Shown here: positions 7,274 through 14,410 of the stretch, piece by piece
Layout of the letters: each line of letters opens with the position of its first letter
Position numbering within the stretch: the stretch's first letter is position 1
Assembly (NCBI GenBank): GCA_964602895.1
Contig: CAZRTG010000081.1
Coordinates: 1 to 14,557, forward strand
DNA from: JAWXBM01 sp964602895
GTDB taxonomy: Bacteria > Pseudomonadota > Gammaproteobacteria > Xanthomonadales > SZUA-36
Length of the DNA: 14,557 nt
Reading direction: 5' to 3'
The notes under the pieces: generated by a model
Seen by the model: only the letters and a program-made list of their open reading frames with translations
The model's database searches: none
Told to the model about the DNA's origin: nothing
Program-made: the position numbers and the translations under genes

Positions 7274-8536
7274 ATGCGAAAGAGAATTCAATTCAGGACC
7301 GAGAAGGGTACTCACCTGGCCGGTATTCTGCACCTGCCGGATGCAGGTGCTCCACATACTTTTGCCCTGTTCGCGCACTGCTTTACCTGCACCAAAAATG
7401 TCAAGGCCGCCGTCATTATTGCGGACTCCTTGAGCCAACAGGGAATTGCCGTATTGCGTTTTGACTTCACTGGCCTGGGTCAGAGCGAAGGTGATTTTGC
7501 CAACACAAATTTTTCCAGCAATGTGCAGGATCTGCTGCATGCCGCAAACTATCTGGAATCAGAGTACAGGGCTCCTGCCATCCTGGTGTGGCACTCGCTG
7601 TGCGGAACCGCCTGACTGGCTGTTGCGAAGCAAATCGATTCTGTGCGGGCGGTGGCAACCATAGGCTCACCCGCAGATGCGGAGCATGTTTTGGGTTTGC
7701 TGGAAAGCGACCTGGAAACGATAGAGCAGCAAGGCGAGGCCCGTGTTCAACTGGGTGGACTGCCCTTCAAAATCAGAAAGGATTTTGTCGATGACATACG
7801 CTCGCAAAACGTACGCGATGGAATCCATACCTTGGGTCGTGCCTTGCTGGTCATGCACTCAGCGATGGATAAGGTGGTTCCCATCGAAGAAGCAGCGCGT
7901 ATTTATACCAGTGCCTTGCATCCCAAGAGTTTTGTTTCGCTCGATGATGCCGATCACATGCTCAGCAATGAGCGGGACTCTCGTTATGCCGGGCAGGTAT
8001 TGGCTGCCTGGGCTTCGCGCTACATTGAGGTTCTGCCGCAGATTCCTGCTGCACGGTTTGAGGCAGGTCAGGTGGTCGTAACGGGAAAAACCCATGATCA
8101 GTTTCAGGTTTCCATCAATGCCAATGGTCATCCGCTGAAGGGCGATGAACCGGAATCCTATGGCGGCTTGAACAGCGGGCCGTCGCCCTACGATCTGCTG
8201 GCCGCTTCTTTGGGCAGTTGTACGGTAATGACCATCAATATGTATGCCCGTCACAAAAAGCTGGCGCTGGATTCTGTTGAAGTCAGCTTGAGTCATGACA
8301 AAATCCACGCCGTTGATTGTGCCGATTGCGAAACCAAAGAAGGCAAGATTGATCGTTTCAAGCGGAAAATCCGTCTCAAGGGTGAACTGACAGACGAACA
8401 ACGGCAGCGCTTGATGGAAATTGCCGACCGCTGCCCGGTACACAGAACCTTGCGCTGCGAAATGGTCATACTCAATGAAGACGTGGGCGATAAAACCGGC
8501 TGTCAGGCTTTGATTTTCTCCATACCCGGATCATAG
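7274..8536 (+). pseudogene. Alpha/beta hydrolase-OsmC fusion gene broken by an in-frame TGA
   Basis: This matches the known family of bifunctional alpha/beta hydrolase/OsmC proteins. The intact product would have 419 residues plus one at the stop position. The hydrolase half has HCFTC near residue 35, RFDFTGLGQSEGDF, Ser108 (nucleophile), Asp199 (MDKVVP) and His228 (DADHML). The OsmC half, from about residue 264, carries the two peroxide-reactive cysteines Cys316 (LGSCTVMT) and Cys387 (DRCPVHRTL). A single TGA at 7613-7615 interrupts codon 114; the frame is the same on both sides and conservation resumes at once. The nucleophile elbow next to it is WHSLCG rather than the family GHSLGG. Without readthrough only a 113-residue fragment is made. 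A GTG at 7643 could start the rest, but no ribosome-binding site is evident. ATG 7274 was chosen for GAGGGA 8 bases upstream. The 3' end overlaps the convergent neighbour by 34 bases. Base-calling error is the main alternative. Confidence 0.8.
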
Positions 8537-10965
8537 AAAGGCCGCAGGGATACTTCAGCCGGATAGATACGCCCCGCAATATCCACTTCCCATTTGGCTT
8601 CGTTCAGGAAAGCCGCATCCACCGATTCCTTTTCAGGCGCGATGATCATGGCCAGGCCAACCGAGCCTCCCAGCGTGTGGCCATAGGCCGCCGAGCGCAC
8701 GCTGCCTACCGGTTTGCCGTCACGCAGTACGATTTCATGATGAATCATCAGGGGTTCCGGATCTTTCAGCAGTATTTGTACCAACCGTTCGGGGAAACGC
8801 CCTTCAGCTTTTTTCGCAATACAGGCTTGTTTGCCAATAAAGTCGCCGGCTTTGTCCAGGCGCACCGCAAAGCCGAGGCCCACGGAGTAGGGGTCGTCCA
8901 TATTGTCGATATCGTGGCCGTAGTCACGATAGCCTTTCTCCAGGCGCAGGCTGGCCAATGATTTCAGACCGGCATGACGCAGGCCAAAATTCTTTCCGGT
9001 CTCGACAATGCGGTCATAAACATGAATGGCCTGCTCGGCGGGAATATTCAACTCGTAGCCCAATTCACCGGCATAGGTAATCCGCACGCACATCACGCGA
9101 GCAAGGCCGATATCGATTTCCTTCACGCAGCGGAAAGGAAAGGCCTCGTTGGACATATCGCTATGGGTGATGGATTGCAGTAACTCGCGGGATTTGGGGC
9201 CCTGGATATTCAGCTGGCCGTAACTGGAGGTCACATCGGTGATGAATACGTGCTGATCATCACGAAGATGGCGTTTCATCCAGGTTTCGGTATGACGATG
9301 GGCGATATCGGAAGTCACCACCATAAACTTCTCGTCGCTTAATTTAATTACGGTTAAGTCGGCTTCCAACCTGCCTGCATCATTCAGCCATTGGGTATAG
9401 GTGATCTGCCCGGCTTTCTCGTTAACGGCATTGGCTGAGATGTAATCCAGAAAGGCACCGGCATCACGCCCCTGTACCAGGAATTTGCCCATGAACGACA
9501 TATCCATGGCGATTACCGCTTCGCGGCAAGCCTTGTGCTCGGCTTCCCACCACGGAAACCAGTTGGCGCGACCCCAGGTGAGTTTGTTGGCTACCGGTTC
9601 GTGGCCTTCGGGTGCATACCAGCCGGGACTCTCCCAGCCACTGACATCGCGGAAATGCGCCCGCTGTGCGGCCAGCCGTTCATGGAAGGGTGATTTGCGG
9701 GCACCTCTTGCTGTTTTGGGTGAGCGATCCGGATAGTGGCAGGCATAGACCAGGCCCAATGATTCCAACGCACGTTGGCGCCGGTACTCGGGGTTGCACT
9801 GGTAAGGATGAAACCGGTCTATATTGATGCCGGTAACATCCACGTCGGGCTTGCCGGTGAGTATCCAGTTCGCCACCACGCGACCGATGCCACCGCCGGT
9901 AATAATGCCTACCGAGTTCAGCCCGGCTGCGACGAAGTAGTTTCGTAGTTCGGGCGCTTCGCCGACGATGGGCGCCAGATCAGGGGTAAAACTTTCAGGA
10001 CCACAGAAGAATTTGCGGATACCGGCTTCCATGGAAATCGGCACGCGCTCCATGGCCTTTTCCAGAAAAGGCATCAGGCGGTCCCAATCAGGTGGTAACT
10101 CGCCAAAGGAAAAATCGTTCGGAATACCCTCCACTTTCCACGGCGCGCAATCGGGTTCGAACATGCCCACCATCAGGCCGCCGGTTTCTTCACGGTAGTA
10201 AGCGTGTACCGAAGGATCTTCCAGCACCGGCAGGTCGGCGGTGATGCCATCGATGGCTTCGGTAATCAGGTAATAATGTTCAGCCGCCTGGTTGGGAATC
10301 ACCACGTCGTTTTGTTCGCCCAATTGCCGCGCCCACATGCCGGCGCAATTGACCACGAATTCGGCACGGATTTCACCCTTATCCGTGCGCACACCGGTCA
10401 CAGCGCCATTGCGTGTCAGCACTCCGGTGACAGGGGTGTTCTGCATCAGGCGGGCACCTTTCATGCGCGCGCCTTTGGCCAATGCCATGGTCACATCCAC
10501 CGGATTGATACGGCCATCATTCTCGGCGTAGAAACCACCGCTGATGTTGTCGGTTATTGCAAAGGGAAACAGCGACTGGATTTCGGAGGGTGTGAGTTCC
10601 TGGATATCCATGCCATGCAAGCGGTTGAAATTGGCCACACGGCGGTACTCTTCCATGCGGTCGGCGTCAGCAGCCAGCTCGATAAAACCGCAGCCGTTGA
10701 AGCCCGTTTGCTGGCCGGTTTCAGCTTCCAGGCGTTTGTAGAGCTCCATGGAATGTTTGCGGATACTGATGGTGGTTTCCGAGCCGGAACCAAAAGTGGT
10801 CATCAGACCAGCGGCATGCCAGGTCGTGCCGGAAGTGAGTTGGTCGCGTTCCAGCAGCACGGTATCGCAACCCAGTTCAGCCAGGTGATAAGCCACCGAG
10901 CAGCCAATGATGCCGCCGCCGATGATGACGACGCGTGCGTATTCCGGGAGTTCTTTTTCTGTCAT
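8503..10965 (-). CDS. Dimethylglycine/sarcosine dehydrogenase-like FAD and GcvT-domain protein
   Basis: Predicted 820-residue oxidative demethylase for an N-methylated glycine, passing the methyl carbon to tetrahydrofolate. Residues ~10-370 form a DAO-type FAD domain with VIIGGGIIG (13-21) and TTWHAAGL, where His50 corresponds to the covalently flavinylated His of mitochondrial dimethylglycine and sarcosine dehydrogenases. A short linker domain to about 430 is followed by a GcvT-like folate-binding domain (conserved MSFMGKFLVQG, GQLNIQGPKSRELL, YAGELGYEL, GLKSLASLRLEKGYRDYGHD) and a GcvT C-terminal barrel from about 720 (GSVRSAAYGHTLGGSVG). Length and order match the family (human enzymes ~860-920 with targeting peptide). 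Which substrate it uses cannot be told. The ribosome-binding site is weak. It lies 130 bases downstream of the dadR-like gene on the same strand, so regulation by that Lrp-type protein or co-transcription is possible. Confidence 0.9.
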   Translation of the reverse strand: MTEKELPEYARVVIIGGGIIGCSVAYHLAELGCDTVLLERDQLTSGTTWHAAGLMTTFGSGSETTISIRKHSMELYKRLEAETGQQTGFNGCGFIELAADADRMEEYRRVANFNRLHGMDIQELTPSEIQSLFPFAITDNISGGFYAENDGRINPVDVTMALAKGARMKGARLMQNTPVTGVLTRNGAVTGVRTDKGEIRAEFVVNCAGMWARQLGEQNDVVIPNQAAEHYYLITEAIDGITADLPVLEDPSVHAYYREETGGLMVGMFEPDCAPWKVEGIPNDFSFGELPPDWDRLMPFLEKAMERVPISMEAGIRKFFCGPESFTPDLAPIVGEAPELRNYFVAAGLNSVGIITGGGIGRVVANWILTGKPDVDVTGINIDRFHPYQCNPEYRRQRALESLGLVYACHYPDRSPKTARGARKSPFHERLAAQRAHFRDVSGWESPGWYAPEGHEPVANKLTWGRANWFPWWEAEHKACREAVIAMDMSFMGKFLVQGRDAGAFLDYISANAVNEKAGQITYTQWLNDAGRLEADLTVIKLSDEKFMVVTSDIAHRHTETWMKRHLRDDQHVFITDVTSSYGQLNIQGPKSRELLQSITHSDMSNEAFPFRCVKEIDIGLARVMCVRITYAGELGYELNIPAEQAIHVYDRIVETGKNFGLRHAGLKSLASLRLEKGYRDYGHDIDNMDDPYSVGLGFAVRLDKAGDFIGKQACIAKKAEGRFPERLVQILLKDPEPLMIHHEIVLRDGKPVGSVRSAAYGHTLGGSVGLAMIIAPEKESVDAAFLNEAKWEVDIAGRIYPAEVSLRPFYDPGMEKIKA

Positions 10966-11095
10966 GTTGATGCTCGGCTGAACCGCAGAGGGTTGTGGTG
11001 GTTGTGCTTCAGGGTGTCAGGTTTTAACTTTCAGGTTTTAACTTTTTCAGGGTGTCAGGTTTTAATCAGGTCTTAATCAGGTTTTGACTGGGCCT
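10966..11095. repeat. Short direct-repeat cluster upstream of the dimethylglycine dehydrogenase-like gene
   Basis: Five copies of TCAGGTTTTAA or one-base variants lie at 11017-11027, 11031-11041, 11055-11065, 11066-11076 (TCAGGTCTTAA) and 11077-11087 (TCAGGTTTTGA). The last three are exactly in tandem with 11-base period. A longer 20-base unit beginning TTCAGGGTG repeats perfectly at 11008 and 11046. The 11-base period is about one helical turn, so the copies would lie on one DNA face, which suits a dimeric or multimeric regulator. Replication slippage alone could also make this. No clear -10 or -35 was seen on the minus strand. Confidence 0.7.
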
Positions 11096-11563
11096 TCAAT
11101 TGAAGGGTGACAGGTACAGGCTTTCTTTCACTTCTTCCATCACCACGTAACTGCGTGATTCGATCGCGCCGGGCAATTCGTCGAGTATGGTACCGAGAAA
11201 GCGCCGATAGTCGGTCATCTCAACTATACGGGCTTTGATCAGGTAGTCGAATTCGCCGGAGATCAAATGGCATTCCATGACCTCCGGCATCACCGCCAAT
11301 AAATCCCTGACGCGGTCGAATGCGGCAGCGGACTTCGCTGCCAGCTTGAGTTCGACGAACACCAACAAACCTTTACCCAGCGCGCGTGGATTGACACGTG
11401 CATGGTAGCCACTGATGACACCGTCGCGTTCCAACCGCCGCACCCGTTCTGTACAGGCAGTGGCGGACAAACCCACCCGCTGGGCCAGGTCCGTCATGGC
11501 CAAACGACCGTCATTCTGCAAGAGATCCAGCAAGCGACGGTCCAGTCTATCGAGATCTTTCAT
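11096..11563 (-). CDS. dadR: Lrp/AsnC-family regulator, DadR-like
   Basis: A 155-residue transcription regulator: N-terminal winged helix-turn-helix (about residues 5-60, with MTDLAQRVGLSATACTERVRRLERDG at the recognition region) and C-terminal RAM/effector domain (about 65-150, with LLVFVEL, ECHLISGEFDYLIKARI, YRRFLG). The ending YVVMEEVKESLYL closely resembles Pseudomonas DadR and Lrp as I remember them. DadR responds to L-alanine and activates dadAX. Divergence from dadA supports that assignment. I chose ATG 11563; an in-frame TTG at 11575 would add four residues. TGAG about 7 bases upstream is the likely ribosome-binding site. It may also control the downstream dimethylglycine dehydrogenase-like gene. 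A general Lrp role cannot be excluded. Confidence 0.9.
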   Translation of the reverse strand: MKDLDRLDRRLLDLLQNDGRLAMTDLAQRVGLSATACTERVRRLERDGVISGYHARVNPRALGKGLLVFVELKLAAKSAAAFDRVRDLLAVMPEVMECHLISGEFDYLIKARIVEMTDYRRFLGTILDELPGAIESRSYVVMEEVKESLYLSPFN

Positions 11564-11588
11564 TTCACTACTCAAACAGAAAAAAGGT

Positions 11589-11609
11589 GTGATTATTAAA
11601 CATAATCAC
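11589..11609. promoter_or_regulatory. Inverted repeat in the dadR-dadA divergent region, candidate operator
   Basis: GTGATTAT (11589-11596) and ATAATCAC (11602-11609) are perfect 8-base arms around TAAAC. The site is AT-rich and lies in the 132-base gap between divergent dadR and dadA, where Lrp-type regulators usually bind. On the minus strand TTGAAT, 17 bases, then GATTAT is a fair promoter for dadR whose -10 would fall inside the right arm, consistent with autoregulation. Binding by the neighbouring regulator is inferred. Confidence 0.45.
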
Positions 11610-11654
11610 CGAATAAGGTAAATAATTCAATGAAAATCACGCCATTAAAGCAAT

Positions 11655-11660
11655 TAGAAT
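11655..11660 (+). promoter_or_regulatory. Candidate -10 element for dadA
   Basis: TAGAAT matches the sigma-70 -10 consensus at five of six positions and lies 36 bases before the dadA ATG. No good -35 is seen at the usual 16-18-base distance (GAAAAT region), which fits a promoter needing an activator such as DadR/Lrp. Confidence 0.35.
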
Positions 11661-11695
11661 AGCGAATATCAAGGTGTTAACGCGAGGCATTCAAC

Positions 11696-13006
11696 ATGCA
11701 TGTAATCGTACTTGGTAGCGGAGTCATCGGCACCACCTCAGCGTGGTATCTGGCAGCGCAGGGCGCACGGGTTACTGTGATCGACCGCCATCCTGCACCC
11801 GCAATGGAATCCAGTTTCGCCAATGCCGGCCAGATCTCTCCCGGTTACTCAACACCGTGGGCCGCCCCCGGAATTCCACTCAAAGCCATGAAATGGATGC
11901 TGCAGCGTCATGCCCCGCTGTCGCTGCGCCCGGATGGTACTTTATTCCAGTTGCAGTGGATGTGGCAAATGCTCAAAAACTGTGATGCGGCGCGCTATGC
12001 GGTCAACAAGGAGCGCATGTTGCGGGTATCCGAGTACAGCCGCGACTGCCTGATCGAACTGCGTCAGAACCTGGGTCTCGAATACGAACAACGCAGTCTG
12101 GGCCTGACCCAGTTGTTTCGCACCGAGGCACAATTTGAAGCCGCAGCCCGGGACATTGAGGTGTTGCAAGCCTGTGATATGCCCTACGAATTGCTTGAAG
12201 CGGATGCGCTTGGACGGGCAGAGCCCGCCCTGGCAAAGGCCGGTAAAAAACTGACGGGTGGCCTGCGTCTGCCGAATGATGAAACCGGCGACTGCCAGCT
12301 GTTTACCGAGCAACTTGCTGACCATGCCCGTGCCGCGGGTGTTGAGTTTGTCTTTGGTGCCGATATCCGATCGTTGGCGGTCGAACGCGGTCGTGTGCGA
12401 GGCGTACAGATACAGGTTGACGGCCGCGAAGAATTGTTGAGCGGGGATCGCTACGTGATAGCGATGGGCAGTTTCTCCCGTGACCTCACTCAGGGCCTCG
12501 GGTTAAAGCTGCCGGTTTATCCCGTTAAAGGCTATTCACTTACCATCCCGCTGCAAAACCCGGATGCTGCACCGGTTTCAACGGTACTGGACGAAAGCTA
12601 CAAGATCGCCGTGACCCGTTTCGATGACCGGATCCGGGTCGGCGGTATGGCTGAGCTTGCGGGTTTTGACATGCGTCTCAACCCGCGCCGGCGTAAAACA
12701 CTGGAAATGGTGGTTGAGGACCTGTTCCCCGGCAGCTGCGACCCGGCTGAAGGCACTTTCTGGACCGGGCTGCGGCCTATGACGCCCGATTCAACCCCGA
12801 TTATCGGCGCAACGGCCTATCCGGAGGTATTTCTCAATACCGGTCATGGCACCTTGGGCTGGACCATGGCTTGCGGCTCCGCCAAATTGCTTGCCGACCT
12901 GGTCACCAACAACCGGCCTGCCATCCGCTTTGATGACCTGGCGCTGGCTCGCTATGACCTCAGCAGGCATCATGCGAGCAGCTCGCTGAACCCTTCACCG
13001 GCATGA
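11696..13006 (+). CDS. dadA: D-amino acid dehydrogenase, small subunit type (DadA)
   Basis: FAD-dependent, membrane-associated dehydrogenase that oxidises D-alanine and other D-amino acids to 2-oxo acids and ammonia, giving electrons to the respiratory chain. The 436-residue length matches Escherichia DadA (432). The N-terminus MHVIVLGSGVIGTTSAWYLA holds the FAD GxGxxG (residues 7-12), followed by VIDRHPAPAMESSFANAGQISPGYSTPWAAPG, a stretch typical of DadA. YPVKGYSLTIPL and the C-terminal FWTGLRPMTPDSTPIIG and LNTGHGTLGWTMACGS segments are also diagnostic. GAGG (11684-11687) lies 8 bases before the ATG. The gene overlaps the racemase gene by four bases (ATGA), giving a tight two-gene operon, and is divergent from dadR. 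Expected induction is by L- or D-alanine. Confidence 0.96.
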   Translation: MHVIVLGSGVIGTTSAWYLAAQGARVTVIDRHPAPAMESSFANAGQISPGYSTPWAAPGIPLKAMKWMLQRHAPLSLRPDGTLFQLQWMWQMLKNCDAARYAVNKERMLRVSEYSRDCLIELRQNLGLEYEQRSLGLTQLFRTEAQFEAAARDIEVLQACDMPYELLEADALGRAEPALAKAGKKLTGGLRLPNDETGDCQLFTEQLADHARAAGVEFVFGADIRSLAVERGRVRGVQIQVDGREELLSGDRYVIAMGSFSRDLTQGLGLKLPVYPVKGYSLTIPLQNPDAAPVSTVLDESYKIAVTRFDDRIRVGGMAELAGFDMRLNPRRRKTLEMVVEDLFPGSCDPAEGTFWTGLRPMTPDSTPIIGATAYPEVFLNTGHGTLGWTMACGSAKLLADLVTNNRPAIRFDDLALARYDLSRHHASSSLNPSPA

Positions 13007-14163
13007 GCACGCTTCTTTCACTGGGTGCACTTGACGATAATTCATCTTCGGTGCATCAGCTGTTTGCACCAACTCCTGTCGCACGTACCGATCACGGCCT
13101 GCGTCCTGCGCTGGCCCACATTGATCTTGGCGCGATACGCGACAATTATCGGTTGTCGCGCCAATACCACGGCTCCCGGGTTCTGGCAGTTTTGAAGGCA
13201 AATGCATATGGGCATGGCGCGACGCAATGTGCGCGGGCTCTGGCGCCGGAAGCGGATGGTTTCGCCGTTGCTTTCCTGGATGAGGCACTTGAGCTACGGG
13301 CGGCCGGTATTACACAACCGATTCTGCTACTCGAAGGTGTGTTCGACGCAGCTGAACTGCAACTGGTCGTTCGTCACGATCTGTGGACGGTGGTGCATCA
13401 TGCTGAACAGATTCGCATGCTGGAAACCACCCGGCTTGAAGCGCCGGTACGTGTCTGGTTGAAAATTGACAGCGGCATGGGCCGGGCCGGATTTTCCGTC
13501 GAGCACGCTACTGCAGCATGGCGTCGCCTGCATGCCACAGGAAAGTTGCAGGGCGATATGGTGTTGATGAGTCATTTTGCCTGTGCCGACGAACTGGAAA
13601 ACAGCACAACCACGGAACAGATCCGTCGTTTTGACGAGATTGCAAAATACCTGCCGGGTCCACAAAGCCTGGCCAATTCTGCCGGCCTGTTGGGCTGGCC
13701 CGCCGCCCGTCGTGACTGGGGCAGAGCAGGCCTGCTTCTGTATGGTGCCAGGCCCATAGCGGGACAGGAATCCGGTCTGCGTCCGGCGATGACTTTGACC
13801 AGTCGCGTCATGGCGGTTCGTGATTTACCCGCAGGTGCCAGCCTGGGTTATGCCAGTCGTTTCATTGCCAAAAGGCCGACCCGGGTGGGTTTGGTTGCTC
13901 TTGGCTATGCCGATGGTTACCCCGCCCGCACACCCGATGGTACGCCGGTCGCGGTGGATGGCATACGGACCCGGCTGATCGGACGCGTATCCATGGATAT
14001 GTTGACGGTCGATCTGACCGACTTGCCGGCCGCAGGCCCCGGCAGCCATGTCGAACTGTGGGGTAACCAGGTCATGGTAGACGAGGTGGCACGCAGCGCA
14101 GACACGACGGCGTACGAACTGCTGTGCAACGTCAAACGCGTGAGGATCGAGTATTCAGACTGA
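13003..14163 (+). CDS. dadX: Alanine racemase, catabolic (DadX-type by context)
   Basis: PLP-dependent enzyme interconverting L- and D-alanine; in this operon it would supply D-alanine to DadA, so the catabolic name dadX is preferred over alr by context. The 386 residues contain the PLP lysine K65 in AVLKANAYGHGA, the substrate-site stretch LKIDSGMGRAGF, the second-base tyrosine Y283 in SLGYASRF, and the conserved ALGYADGYPAR and IGRVSMDM motifs. About 33 residues precede RPALAHIDLGAIRDNY, where most family members begin, so there is an N-terminal extension if the ATGA start is right. That extension (LLSLGALDDNSSSVHQLFAP) is not an obvious signal peptide. The start has no separate good ribosome-binding site, in keeping with coupling to dadA. 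Only 7 bases separate its stop from that of convergent ubiK. Confidence 0.95.
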   Translation: MSTLLSLGALDDNSSSVHQLFAPTPVARTDHGLRPALAHIDLGAIRDNYRLSRQYHGSRVLAVLKANAYGHGATQCARALAPEADGFAVAFLDEALELRAAGITQPILLLEGVFDAAELQLVVRHDLWTVVHHAEQIRMLETTRLEAPVRVWLKIDSGMGRAGFSVEHATAAWRRLHATGKLQGDMVLMSHFACADELENSTTTEQIRRFDEIAKYLPGPQSLANSAGLLGWPAARRDWGRAGLLLYGARPIAGQESGLRPAMTLTSRVMAVRDLPAGASLGYASRFIAKRPTRVGLVALGYADGYPARTPDGTPVAVDGIRTRLIGRVSMDMLTVDLTDLPAAGPGSHVELWGNQVMVDEVARSADTTAYELLCNVKRVRIEYSD

Positions 14164-14167
14164 ATAC
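14151..14167. terminator. Small hairpin at the racemase stop codon
   Basis: GTATTCA (14151-14157) and TGAATAC (14161-14167) form a perfect 7-bp stem with a three-base loop, spanning the racemase stop. A TTTT run appears only 11 bases later, so termination strength is doubtful; it sits between convergent genes. Confidence 0.3.
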
Positions 14168-14170
14168 CGA

Positions 14171-14410
14171 TCAACCCTTTTCGAGTTGCGCGACCTGTTC
14201 CTGTAGTTGTTCCAGTTTTTCCCGTGTGCGTTTCAAAACGGCAGTCTGCGCATCGAACTCCTCTCGTGTCACCAGGTTCATTTTCTCAAAAGTTCTCGCC
14301 AATACCAGGCGGAACTGTTCTTCAGCTTCCTCTTTCATGCGGCCAACGCCGGGTGGCAGCGATGCGCTGAGTTTGCGGCTGAGGTCATCAATTAGTCGTA
14401 AATCGATCAT
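14171..14410 (-). CDS. ubiK: Ubiquinone biosynthesis accessory factor UbiK
   Basis: A 79-residue protein of the UbiK (YqiC/BMFP) family, an accessory factor needed for efficient aerobic ubiquinone synthesis, acting with UbiJ in the Ubi complex. The N-terminal MIDLRLIDDLSRKLSASLPPG and central FEKMNLVTREEFDAQTAVLKRTREKLEQL are typical of the family. The C-terminal third is a predicted coiled coil (about 55-77), which mediates trimer formation. The protein is somewhat shorter than the Escherichia one (~96), lacking the proline-rich tail. AAGG (14419-14422, minus strand) lies 7 to 8 bases upstream of the ATG. It is convergent with the racemase gene. Ubiquinone is the likely acceptor for DadA, but adjacency alone does not show a functional link. 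Confidence 0.93.
   Translation of the reverse strand: MIDLRLIDDLSRKLSASLPPGVGRMKEEAEEQFRLVLARTFEKMNLVTREEFDAQTAVLKRTREKLEQLQEQVAQLEKG

Noticed and set aside
7613..7615. TGA read as selenocysteine in the hydrolase-OsmC fusion
   Set aside because: The codon lies after the hydrolase nucleophile elbow, not at a redox site, and the downstream sequence offers only a 4-bp TTGC/GCAA hairpin rather than a convincing bacterial SECIS. The nearby glycine losses make mutation or error more likely.
10204..11076. 290-codon + strand open frame opposite the dimethylglycine dehydrogenase-like gene
   Set aside because: It is the shadow of a gene with strong FAD-domain conservation and shows no motif of its own.
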